Below are positions 34,820 to 42,724 of a DNA stretch of 42,724 nucleotides, piece by piece. The first letter of the stretch is position 1. Every line of letters starts with the position of its first letter. The DNA lies in contig CAZTDD010000050.1 of the NCBI GenBank assembly GCA_964612675.1, positions 1 to 42,724 of the forward strand, read 5' to 3'. The position numbers and the translations under genes are program-made. This DNA comes from CAZTDD01 sp964612675. GTDB taxonomy: Bacteria; Hinthialibacterota; Hinthialibacteria; Hinthialibacterales; JAKPRU01. The notes below the pieces were generated by a model, which did not search any database, was not told the DNA's origin, and saw only the letters and a program-made list of their open reading frames with translations.

Positions 34820-36370
34820 ATGAGAAAACGAAACACAGCAAATCGCCGTCAGTTTTTGAAGACTTCCGGTACGCTCTCGCTTGCCGCGGGATTGTCGGGC
34901 ATTCCGAAAATGAGCCTCGGTCGTCGTTCCTCGAAACCGAACATCCTGTTCCTGTGGACGGACGAACAACGAGCGGACACAATGGCTGTTTACGGGAATC
35001 GCAGAATTCAAACCCCCAACCTGAATCGACTCGCCGCTGAGAGTATGGTGTTTGAGAAAGCCTATGTAAGTCAACCGGTTTGCACTCCGTCCCGATCCAC
35101 GGTCATGACCGGTCTCTGGCCGCACACGAATTCCTGTACACAAAACAATATCCCTCTACCGACGGATGTTCCCTGCCTCCCGGAGTTGCTCAACGATCCC
35201 GATTATCGAACGGGATATTTCGGTAAGTGGCATCTGGGTGACGAAATCTTCGCGCAACACGGTTTCGAGGAGTGGGCAAGTATTGAGGATGGGTACCGTC
35301 GCCATTACAGAGAGGATCGCGACAAGGAAAGAAAGAGCACCTATTACTATTTCCTACGGGATCTCGGTTATGAACCGGACACCGATTCGGGTTATTTCAG
35401 CCGAGGATACGCGGCGCGCCGCCCCCTCGAGCACTGTAAACCCAAATTCCTGGAGCGAGAGACGTGTGATTTCATCCGCCGTCATCGCAACGAACCATTT
35501 ATGCTTTACGTTAATTTTCTTGAACCGCATATGCCGTTTTACGGTCCTTTTGACGATCTTCACAATCCTGCGGAAGTCCGGCTGCCTCGAAACTATGAAG
35601 ATCCATTGGAAGAAAACGAACCGCTGGCCTACCGCCTCAAACGTGCGCACTATCGCGAAAAGGGTTTTGAAGGTCACGATTTGAAGACGGAGTCCGGATG
35701 GCGACGACTGGTCGCGAATTATTGGGGACTCTGCAGCCAGGTGGATCTTAGTGTCGGGGAAATTCTCAGAACGCTGGAACGCGAGGGACTGGCGGACAAC
35801 ACCATCGTTGTCTACACAAGCGATCACGGCGATATGATGGGTGCGCATCAACTACTCGCCAAGACCGTTATGTACGAAGAATCGATTCGCGTCCCATGGC
35901 TTATGCGTATTCCGCAGACCGGTTTCACACATCAAGTCATTCACCGCCCTGTCAGCCACATCGATCTTGTGCCGACCCTGCTCGATCTTCTCGGCAAAAC
36001 GAGTGAGACGCCCCTACCCGGACAGAGTCTGATGCCGGTGCTGAAAGAGAACAAACCGCAGCAGGACCACGTCTTCCTCGAGTGGAATCCCGCAGAAAAC
36101 CTGGTCGCCCGGTACGTTTCGGCAATGCCCTCCATCGGCAAAGAGGAGGCGGAAAAGGCGCTTTCATCGTACACACGAAGTGTGGTTTCTCCCGATGGAT
36201 GGAAACTATGTCTTAATACACATGACAAGAACCAGCTGTTCAACCTGAATGACGACCCGGGAGAGACGACGAATCTCTACTACACAGGCGGTCATAAGGA
36301 TCGAATCGCCGACCTCGAAAAAAGAATCCAGCAATGGCAGGAATCGGTCAATGACACAGTGGAGGTTTGA
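34820..36370 (+). CDS. Tat-exported sulfatase (type I, formylglycine-dependent)
   Basis: A 516-residue protein. AAGGA precedes ATG 34820 by eight bases. The Tat signal is NRRQFLKTSGTLSLAAGLSG. VCTPSRSTVMTG contains the C-x-P-S-R sulfatase signature, with Cys88 to be converted to formylglycine. Metal-site residues appear as Asp48-Glu49 (LWTDEQ, replacing the usual DD) and TSDHGD (Asp335, His336). GYFGKWHLG supplies the Lys/His active-site pair. It hydrolyses sulfate esters of sulfated polysaccharide or glycosaminoglycan fragments in the periplasm. A formylglycine-generating enzyme is required but not in the window. The preceding 90 bp hold no obvious promoter. Confidence 0.94.
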   Translation: MRKRNTANRRQFLKTSGTLSLAAGLSGIPKMSLGRRSSKPNILFLWTDEQRADTMAVYGNRRIQTPNLNRLAAESMVFEKAYVSQPVCTPSRSTVMTGLWPHTNSCTQNNIPLPTDVPCLPELLNDPDYRTGYFGKWHLGDEIFAQHGFEEWASIEDGYRRHYREDRDKERKSTYYYFLRDLGYEPDTDSGYFSRGYAARRPLEHCKPKFLERETCDFIRRHRNEPFMLYVNFLEPHMPFYGPFDDLHNPAEVRLPRNYEDPLEENEPLAYRLKRAHYREKGFEGHDLKTESGWRRLVANYWGLCSQVDLSVGEILRTLEREGLADNTIVVYTSDHGDMMGAHQLLAKTVMYEESIRVPWLMRIPQTGFTHQVIHRPVSHIDLVPTLLDLLGKTSETPLPGQSLMPVLKENKPQQDHVFLEWNPAENLVARYVSAMPSIGKEEAEKALSSYTRSVVSPDGWKLCLNTHDKNQLFNLNDDPGETTNLYYTGGHKDRIADLEKRIQQWQESVNDTVEV

Positions 36371-36412
36371 ATAAGAGAATTTGAGAGTGGATTCAATACC
36401 ATTTGCTCGCAA

Positions 36413-38158
36413 TCAGCGATACAAATGAAATTCCTCGACCTTGGATTTGTACCGATCCAATAGTACGGGCAATTTCCCTTTAAACTCGTTTTCTCCCTCA
36501 ATGGACCGTATCGCGGCACGTTGCATCTCCCATAAGGTGTCACAGCCAATCACAACGGTATCGAACCACGGAAATGACGCCGCGCTGTATGGACTGCCAA
36601 AAACAAGAAGAATCGCCTTCTCCTGGAACGGGCGAAGAGCATCGATAAGGTCCTTTTGCATATCGGTAAGGTCGATTCGATTCTTGCTGGCGGTCACCGT
36701 CACAATGGTACTACAAAGCAGAAGATCCGAGGTTCCCGAAGCCTTTGCGATAGCCGCGTAATCATCGTCAACAGGCGTTCCGCCGATGTGAAACGTCTCG
36801 AGTGATTTGCAACGTTTCTCTAATTCCGTCGTCAACGCCTGCCCCCGCGATGTATAAGGGGGAATCCCCAGATCGCCTACTTGCAGTAATGTCACGGATA
36901 GCTCACTCAAATCGATTGGAAGTCGATTCAGGCTATCGCGATACAGGACGATCGATTCCGCCGCCGCGCGATTCGATAACCGAACATGTTCATCGTTTTT
37001 CAAAACAGAAGACACGTTCTCCGGATCGACAAAACGGTTATCCTGAAGCCCCAATCTCGACTTTGCTCGCAGCACCTTCCGAACCGCGTCATTCAAACGA
37101 TCCTCCGATAGCGTCCCGTCCGTGATCGCGTTCTGTATGGCTTGCGAATACTTGTTCGGATCCGGAGGAAAAATGATCAAATCCGCCCCAGCCGCCAGCG
37201 ACATTACCGCAGCCTCTTCCTGAGAGAAATAATTCATAATGGCTCCCATACTCATCGCATCTGTAATCACCAACCCGTCAAAATTCAATTCGGTCTTCAA
37301 TACGCCGGTCGTCAGGCGTTCAGAGAGGGTCGCTGGGAAATGCGATTCACCAAGACTCGGCACAATAATATGTCCTGTCATGATTGCGTCGATCCCAGCC
37401 CCGACCGATTGCCGAAATGGGGTAAGATGCGTCCTGCGAAATTCGCTTTCTCCGAGACCAATCACGACACGGCCCGTGTGAGAATCAATCGATGTATGTC
37501 CATGTCCGGGGAAATGCTTGCCCGTCGCCAAAAGCCCCGCAGATTGGATACCTTCCATATAAGCGATACCATGGGTTGAGACAGTCTCTGGATTGTCGCT
37601 GAACGCCCGGTAATTAATTATGTTATTTCCAGGATCGGTGTTCACATCCAAAACCGGATAATAATTAATCCCGATACCGACCGCTTTTCCTTCCTCTCCC
37701 GCCGCCTTCGCACACATCCTGACAAGCTCGATGTCGCCTGTCGACGCCAAAGCCATCGCCCTCGGGAAGAATGTCGCGTCCCTTAGCGCCGAGCCAAGCC
37801 CACCTTCCATGTCCGCTGTGAACACAAGGGGAATCTCGGCAACCTCCTGTAGCGAGTTAATCAGCTGAACAACGTCATCCGAATCGCCTCCGGAAATGTG
37901 AAACGCCCCTGCTCCCAAGTCGCGGGCGGAGGAAATCAGATTCCGGTGCCCCCAACCGCCGTCCGCTTTCTGATCGTATCGAATCGCCTTGCAGAGAACC
38001 TGCCCGGCCTTCTGTTTGAGTGTTAGATTTTCAAGCGTTTCCTCCACCCATTGCTCATCCGGCTCATCAAGGGCTTGCGTGGGAACGGAATACGACACCA
38101 ATGTGAGAAGTGCGACAATCAGCATGAAAGAATTCAGTGATTTCAATGAATATCCCAT
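36413..38158 (-). CDS. GH3 beta-N-acetylhexosaminidase/beta-glucosidase-type enzyme, exported
   Basis: A 581-residue protein with a signal peptide (LNSFMLIVALLTLVSYSVPTQA). KHFPGHGHTSIDSH is the GH3 NagZ-subfamily loop carrying the His-Asp acid/base dyad, and VITDAMSMGAI supplies the nucleophile Asp300. Domain order: a (beta/alpha)8 barrel to about 370, then an alpha/beta sandwich domain (about 400-581). NagZ proper is cytoplasmic and about 340 residues, so this exported two-domain form resembles surface N-acetylglucosaminidases. The gene overlaps the upstream lyase gene by 16 bp, with GAGG at seven bases before ATG 38158, so the two are translationally coupled. Confidence 0.9.
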   Translation of the reverse strand: MGYSLKSLNSFMLIVALLTLVSYSVPTQALDEPDEQWVEETLENLTLKQKAGQVLCKAIRYDQKADGGWGHRNLISSARDLGAGAFHISGGDSDDVVQLINSLQEVAEIPLVFTADMEGGLGSALRDATFFPRAMALASTGDIELVRMCAKAAGEEGKAVGIGINYYPVLDVNTDPGNNIINYRAFSDNPETVSTHGIAYMEGIQSAGLLATGKHFPGHGHTSIDSHTGRVVIGLGESEFRRTHLTPFRQSVGAGIDAIMTGHIIVPSLGESHFPATLSERLTTGVLKTELNFDGLVITDAMSMGAIMNYFSQEEAAVMSLAAGADLIIFPPDPNKYSQAIQNAITDGTLSEDRLNDAVRKVLRAKSRLGLQDNRFVDPENVSSVLKNDEHVRLSNRAAAESIVLYRDSLNRLPIDLSELSVTLLQVGDLGIPPYTSRGQALTTELEKRCKSLETFHIGGTPVDDDYAAIAKASGTSDLLLCSTIVTVTASKNRIDLTDMQKDLIDALRPFQEKAILLVFGSPYSAASFPWFDTVVIGCDTLWEMQRAAIRSIEGENEFKGKLPVLLDRYKSKVEEFHLYR

Positions 38159-41112
38159 TTTTCAACCTCGGTTTCGGTTGGCACAATATCAATCCGATGT
38201 TCGCCGCCGGGAAGAGGACCGATTCGAGACTCACCTTCGTGGCGAACAACGTCCACAACATCCGACACGTCGTCAAGAAATACTTCCGAACCATTCAGAT
38301 GGGCCCATAGAAAAAAGGAATCATCCGGTGATCGCGTTCGGTAATTGAAGGATTTTGGAAATTCCGCTGCGCGGATAAACTGGAAATCAAGATCGAAAGA
38401 ATCTTCCGATTCAATTCGATAATTCCCGATATCGATCGATCCACGATTCAATAACAATATTCGGTCCGGAACGCCGTCGTGTTTTTTGCGATAAAGAGCA
38501 AAACTCTTCATTGAACCGCCGCTCGATATTCGGTCGGTCCAATTGTCGGAATTCACTTGAATATCACCCTTCTCAAAGGAGACGAGGGTCCGCTGAGGAA
38601 TAGACGAGTACGCTTCAAGCAGCGTCAATACCTCCGCGTTCCTCCCGGGAATGCGAGACAACAAAACACCGTGTCGATCCCCCGCCCGGAATCCCGGACC
38701 GTCCGCTAAAAGCTGGGAAGCAGGTGGTGTAGAAATAATTTGAGCTGAAAGACCGATAATCAAGGGATTTTCCTCCCCATCGCCCGAGAACGCTCGAACA
38801 TTGTCCACGTACACAAAAAAGGACTCATCGATCTCACCGGCTGCAGACATGGAAAACTGCAATCGAGAACGGTTGTTCGATCCGCCGAGCACCCGCTCCG
38901 GGTGCTCCAAATCGATAACTGCATGATGCCAAACTCCCGCTTCCAGCGGTGTGATACTCCACCAGCTTCGGTCATGTCCGGGAAGATGTTGAAGAACTAC
39001 CGAAAAAGTCTCCGGATGACCTTCCTCCAGAAAATAGTCGAATTCCAGTCTGCGTAATTCGGAAAGGTCGAGCTCGGGATGCGTAATATCCTTGGTAACC
39101 GATACCGTTCGATTCGGCAGGGCGAGGAAACGAAGCGAGGAAGCTCCCTCGATCGCATGGTCGGCAAGGGCGCATTCTCCATCCCAAAACGTAAGTTCCT
39201 CCATATCGTCGGATAGAGACAACGGGAAGCGCCAGACGACCTGTGCCGGATCCTGTTGCGGTGGTATCTCCATCACAGTTTCCTGCCTGCCCTCGGAAAC
39301 AAACCAGGGAGCTTCGAGAAATTGGTATCCGTTAATGGAGGACTTCCACTGGTCGAGTAAATCCGTCTCGCGAACGTTCTCCGGTGGGGCAAATCGTCCG
39401 TACGCATGCCAGGCCACATCGATCGGTTCCGATGTTTCCGCAACTGAATCGAATACGATTACATACTCATTCTGTACTTTCATGACAGTGCGTTGAACTT
39501 GGGTACGGCCGGGATAAACTCTGTCTGGAGCCTCGACCGAAAAGACCTGGAAAAAGGGAAAAACTGTACTTCGAAAGAGAAGTGGACTCAAAACGTCATT
39601 ACCTGAATTCTGCCCGTATGCACCAACGAGAACAGTGTTATGCGCGATTGTTCGTCTCAACCAGCCGCTGAACAATTTGTCTACGAATCCGCCCATTCCA
39701 AAGTCCGGAATAAGTTCCCGCGCCTGGGCGTACAGAATCACGTTCAATTTATCGTCGTGCCCGTGGTACCCGCCGTGAGGTGCGCGATCGATGAGGAGTC
39801 GGTATCGCAACTCGGATTGCGCGCCTACGGCAATCTCCATTCCGAGCGACTCGGGTGGATCGCCCAGGCCATCCAGCGCGTGTGTATCGTCAAAGTCGTT
39901 TCCCGCAAAAAGCGCGAGATGATTCGTTCGCCGATTTCCCTGCTTGCGGTATATCTCGGTCAATACTCGATCGAACATCGGTTCACTGGATAGGCCGTTT
40001 CCAAGTTCGTAAATCTCCGCGTGATTCCGAAGATGATTCTCGCCCGCGTCGTTCAGCCGGGGAAATCTTCCGTCGGGATGAACCAGGTGCAGCGGAGTGA
40101 TCAGTGTTCTTTGTATGCGCTCGTCCCAAAGCGGGCGTCCGTTTCGGTCGGCGATCCGTGTGAGATAAAGCAGGGGCCGTACAGCATAGTAGTGATAGGA
40201 TGTCGATCCTTCCACGCTAAATCCGTCAAGGTCGAACATGTTCTCAAGTAGAAACTCGTACCCTACGGATCCGTTGATGGAACGGTCGATCATATCCTCG
40301 TCACCAAGAAAAAAGCCGATAGCACCAATCGCCGAGCTGACCCATCCCTGAATATTGCTTGCTCCGAGGTTCGTTCGACTCAGCGTGTCCACAACCGGTC
40401 GCAACAGATCGTTCTCAATGTGCCTCTTTTCCGATTCCGCAAAAACACCGGAGTCGTAAATCAGATCCAATCCCCAGAGAATCTCAAAAACCCAGACGCT
40501 TTCATCCAGCGTTTGCGCATACAGACGTGCCGCGACGTGCGATTCTCCGCCCCATACATCGCTTAACGGGAATTCGGTGTAGAGATCCGCATACTGAAGA
40601 CATAACTGAGCGGCTTTCGATGCGTAAGATACATCCTCCGTGAGAAGGTAAGCCAAACCGAGATTACGGATATGGTGGGAAACGGCATTGTTATAGAGGC
40701 TGATCCAGGCCTCGTCATAGGGCAAACCGCGGTACACTGTCCCGCAGCGGGGGCAGAGATGTTCATGAGGACGATTCTCTTCAAAAAGGAGTCTGCCGCC
40801 ACAGCCGTCATTCGGGTCGTCGTCTCCGTCGCCCTTCCCGTCGCAAACATACAGATGCGGCCAGGCACCCGGCTCCTCGTATATCGGAATTTCCCTCGAT
40901 ACAAGCCCGTTCGCCGCCCGGACGGCTTCGTGGGCGATGGCGGCATAATTCTGTTCATCATCCCGGTTGGCCTTATTGCGGATGGTTTCAATATCCTCTT
41001 GGTCGATGAAGAGGCGCGGGTGAGGTGTCTGCCCTTCTGCTCGCCGGCAAGAAAACGGCAACAGGGAACAAAGAACCAGAAACCCCAAGAGGAAAGAGGA
41101 GTGAGTTCTCAT
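38143..41112 (-). CDS. Heparinase II/III-like polysaccharide lyase, exported
   Basis: A 989-residue protein with a hydrophobic signal (SSFLLGFLVLCSLLPFSC), possibly lipidated at the Cys. An alpha/alpha toroid (about 40-400) carries GSTSYHYYAV (near 305), the position of the catalytic Tyr/His. GGYHGHDDKLNVILYA (about 445-460) and IAHNTVLV are signatures of the heparinase II/III C-domain. Residues 640-820 look like an inserted carbohydrate-binding beta-sandwich. A Cys-rich insert (residues about 90-130, CDGKGDG...CPRCG) probably binds metal. It cleaves uronic acid-containing polymers by beta-elimination. It overlaps the GH3 gene. The ribosome site at ATG 41112 is weak. Confidence 0.87.
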   Translation of the reverse strand: MRTHSSFLLGFLVLCSLLPFSCRRAEGQTPHPRLFIDQEDIETIRNKANRDDEQNYAAIAHEAVRAANGLVSREIPIYEEPGAWPHLYVCDGKGDGDDDPNDGCGGRLLFEENRPHEHLCPRCGTVYRGLPYDEAWISLYNNAVSHHIRNLGLAYLLTEDVSYASKAAQLCLQYADLYTEFPLSDVWGGESHVAARLYAQTLDESVWVFEILWGLDLIYDSGVFAESEKRHIENDLLRPVVDTLSRTNLGASNIQGWVSSAIGAIGFFLGDEDMIDRSINGSVGYEFLLENMFDLDGFSVEGSTSYHYYAVRPLLYLTRIADRNGRPLWDERIQRTLITPLHLVHPDGRFPRLNDAGENHLRNHAEIYELGNGLSSEPMFDRVLTEIYRKQGNRRTNHLALFAGNDFDDTHALDGLGDPPESLGMEIAVGAQSELRYRLLIDRAPHGGYHGHDDKLNVILYAQARELIPDFGMGGFVDKLFSGWLRRTIAHNTVLVGAYGQNSGNDVLSPLLFRSTVFPFFQVFSVEAPDRVYPGRTQVQRTVMKVQNEYVIVFDSVAETSEPIDVAWHAYGRFAPPENVRETDLLDQWKSSINGYQFLEAPWFVSEGRQETVMEIPPQQDPAQVVWRFPLSLSDDMEELTFWDGECALADHAIEGASSLRFLALPNRTVSVTKDITHPELDLSELRRLEFDYFLEEGHPETFSVVLQHLPGHDRSWWSITPLEAGVWHHAVIDLEHPERVLGGSNNRSRLQFSMSAAGEIDESFFVYVDNVRAFSGDGEENPLIIGLSAQIISTPPASQLLADGPGFRAGDRHGVLLSRIPGRNAEVLTLLEAYSSIPQRTLVSFEKGDIQVNSDNWTDRISSGGSMKSFALYRKKHDGVPDRILLLNRGSIDIGNYRIESEDSFDLDFQFIRAAEFPKSFNYRTRSPDDSFFLWAHLNGSEVFLDDVSDVVDVVRHEGESRIGPLPGGEHRIDIVPTETEVEKWDIH

Positions 41113-41229
41113 AATCTTCTAGTATCAGGGTATCAACCGCCCTTCCGCCTTCAATGGGTAGTGAGCAAGCGAAGTCCTACTGGCAGGTAACTCTTTTGGA
41201 ATGAGTGGGTCATTGTAGTGAGACGGGCT

Positions 41230-41853
41230 TCAGCCTCCCATGGGCGACGCGGACACATCGCCTCCGTACCGCACAATGTCTCCTGCGCTATTCAGACCAT
41301 TCGACGGCATGTAGATACAGGCATTTGCAGTTTGGACGTCACCCCGAAACTTGACGATCAAGGGCCAATGGCAGGCGCCGGAATCCTGATCGTCGGGACC
41401 TTGTGAGGTCAATGCGAATCCGCGAGGCAAGTCACTGATCTCCACGCTATAGGCTGAACATCCCCATACGTGGCCCCAATCGCCTTTGTAGTTCACGTAT
41501 ACATAGGTGGGATGGATCGCCTCGAACATCGTCCCCCACAAACTTTGCGGAATGAACGGGTCCTCCATCATGACCGACGTAATGTAAGAAACCGGGGTCG
41601 TCAACTCAACGACGTTGGCAATGTGATTCGCACGCCCAAACACGCGGCCGTTGTCCTTGGGCCAGGGATACCCGTTCTGATCGATTTGGTAGGCATTGAT
41701 GGCGGTATCGAGGGCCTTGTGGTCGCTGCGAACGCGAGCGATTTTCGCTCTCGTCTGAGCATTGAGAAAATTCGGTACGGCGATGGCGGCCAGAATGCCG
41801 ATAATAGCCACCACGATGAGTAACTCGATCAGTGTGAAACCACGCCGCTTCAT
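41230..41853 (-). CDS. Type II secretion-like pseudopilin
   Basis: A 207-residue protein. MKRRG precedes FTLIELLIVVAIIGILAAIAV: prepilin peptidase would cut after Gly5, leaving Phe1 and Glu5 of the mature protein, followed by the assembly helix. The motif KIARVRSDHKALDTAINAYQ and the phrase QNGYP match GspG-like pseudopilins. The globular C-terminus is longer than in GspG. Bacteria of this group encode many such stand-alone pseudopilins; no secretion ATPase or secretin is nearby. AAGGAG lies ten bases before ATG 41853. It starts 27 bp after the upstream gene and is likely cotranscribed with it. Confidence 0.92.
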   Translation of the reverse strand: MKRRGFTLIELLIVVAIIGILAAIAVPNFLNAQTRAKIARVRSDHKALDTAINAYQIDQNGYPWPKDNGRVFGRANHIANVVELTTPVSYITSVMMEDPFIPQSLWGTMFEAIHPTYVYVNYKGDWGHVWGCSAYSVEISDLPRGFALTSQGPDDQDSGACHWPLIVKFRGDVQTANACIYMPSNGLNSAGDIVRYGGDVSASPMGG

Positions 41854-41880
41854 TTCAGGAATGCTCCTTCCGATGAGGCC

Positions 41881-42724
41881 TCAGCCGATCCCGCGCACAT
41901 TGGCACGAAATCCAGCGGGATCGAGTACACCGAGGTTGGTTTCCCTGTCCGGGTAGACCTCGACTTCCGGTAAGGCACCCAGTATGCGCGCACCGACACC
42001 GGTCTGCTCGCTCACATAGAGTACCACACGATGCTTCCCTGCTGGAATATCCTCAACAAAAAAATCCGTCCGGGACAGCGGTGAGAAATCGCCATGTCCC
42101 AGTACCCGCACCAAAGCAAGTGCCTGACTTTCCGGAAGCGCAACAGATCCGCGCAGCGCTCCTTTCGATTCGAGGGGTTTGAGCCATGCGTTCACAAACT
42201 GGAGCGTCTCGGTTTGAGCGTTCATCGCTACGGCCCCATTCCAGGGCTGGTAGCCGTCCACGGCAAAATGGATATAGTAAATCCCCGGCTCGTGAAATGT
42301 CAGGCTATAACTTCCGTCCGGTGTATTGAAATATTCTTCTTTGACATACGAATCGGCCTGGGGATCCTTCAACCGTCCCTCAATCGCCAGAGTGTACTGG
42401 GTTAAGCGTTTCTCAGTCCCTTCTTCAAAAACCGCTCCCGTAACTGTCCACGATTCCGGTCGGAGTACGACGTCTGCATTGGTTGTCCCCGGTTCGAGAT
42501 CATACAGGCTGCCAAACATCGGGGGCTTCGATTCAAGTCGAAACAGGAGATCGTATGTACCCGGCTTCAGACCCGACACCATATATACGCCGGCGTCGTT
42601 TGTTCGGCCGGCCCTCCGTTCTCCCTCCGGCATTACGACGGTAACATCCACTCCCGGCCCCCCCTGGCCACGACCGCCGACCGCCCGCCCTTGGATCGAG
42701 CCGCCGCGCTCAAGAAGCACAATA
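41881..42724 (-). CDS. Carboxypeptidase-regulatory-like beta-sandwich protein, 5' end cut off
   Basis: At least 280 residues, open through the window edge, so the N-terminus is missing. GTG 42720 is not a convincing start because the sequence around it (VLLERGGSIQGRAV) looks like an internal strand of a repeat. Several Ig-like modules are seen: GGSIQGRAVGG, then VYMVSGLKPGTYDLLF; GAVFEEGTEKRL, then PGIYYIHFAVDGYQPW; and FVEDIPAGKHRVVLYV. These match CarboxypepD_reg/SdrD-type folds. Probably a large surface or secreted protein paired with the pseudopilin. Confidence 0.7.
   Translation of the reverse strand, partial: IVLLERGGSIQGRAVGGRGQGGPGVDVTVVMPEGERRAGRTNDAGVYMVSGLKPGTYDLLFRLESKPPMFGSLYDLEPGTTNADVVLRPESWTVTGAVFEEGTEKRLTQYTLAIEGRLKDPQADSYVKEEYFNTPDGSYSLTFHEPGIYYIHFAVDGYQPWNGAVAMNAQTETLQFVNAWLKPLESKGALRGSVALPESQALALVRVLGHGDFSPLSRTDFFVEDIPAGKHRVVLYVSEQTGVGARILGALPEVEVYPDRETNLGVLDPAGFRANVRGIG

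Noticed and set aside
41192..41250. Possible decayed repeat around GAGACGGGCTTCAGCCTCC at the pseudopilin stop
   Set aside because: It resembles a dispersed hairpin family, but only a 4-bp stem is visible here, so it cannot be supported.
1..42724. CRISPR array, integrase, phage genes, rRNA
   Set aside because: Looked for on both strands; no regularly spaced repeats, no recombinase or structural phage motifs and no rRNA signature seen.

Overview
The window reads as chromosomal DNA of an uncultivated, Gram-negative-type, polysaccharide-degrading bacterium. Phylum-level hints are a type II secretion-like pseudopilin, Tat-exported sulfatase and galactonate dehydratase, large lamin-tail/CotH surface proteins, and a hairpin repeat whose translation contains GEAPAEP, as in planctomycete-like genomes. 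This fits the Hydrogenedentota / Sumerlaeota / Planctomycetota neighbourhood, but no rRNA or marker gene settles it.

Layout. 1-117: the Gly/Met tail of GroEL and its terminator. 145-7289: a GH2-like exported glycosidase converging on a GT87-like membrane glycosyltransferase and a GH42-like lipoprotein. 7374-11471: a regulatory and RNA block with a pseudo-receiver/PAS/winged-helix regulator, tRNA-Pro(GGG), a cold-shock gene with a structured leader, a cyclic-nucleotide-binding regulator and a stand-alone Lrp/AsnC ligand-binding domain. 11649-22039: an 1861-residue lamin-tail/PA14/CotH surface protein, divergent from a glycosidase-like protein, a DUF202-like membrane protein and a CehA/McbA-type PHP metallohydrolase. 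22102-23863: a compact two-gene DUF262-HEPN module with its own promoter and a palindrome, the best candidate for a defence or toxin-antitoxin-like system. 24017-26435: a zinc-ribbon/LemA/HtpX-like membrane-quality operon. 26442-30654: a three-domain LplT-PlsC-Aas lipid-remodelling fusion plus a CPBP protease, expressed from a promoter with a perfect operator between -35 and -10. 30662-31312: gene-free, holding a MITE-like element and a second palindromic repeat. 31313-31471: an orphan HicB-like gene. 31604-42724: dgoD, a polytopic membrane protein, a sulfatase, then on the other strand a GH3 glycosidase, a heparinase II/III-like lyase, a pseudopilin and a cut-off beta-sandwich protein.

Taken together, the exported GH2, GH42, GH3, sulfatase, lyase and dgoD products suggest breakdown of sulfated, uronate- or galactose-containing polymers. 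No SusCD pair or sugar transporter is present, so uptake must be encoded elsewhere. No CRISPR array, rRNA, intact transposase or prophage was seen.
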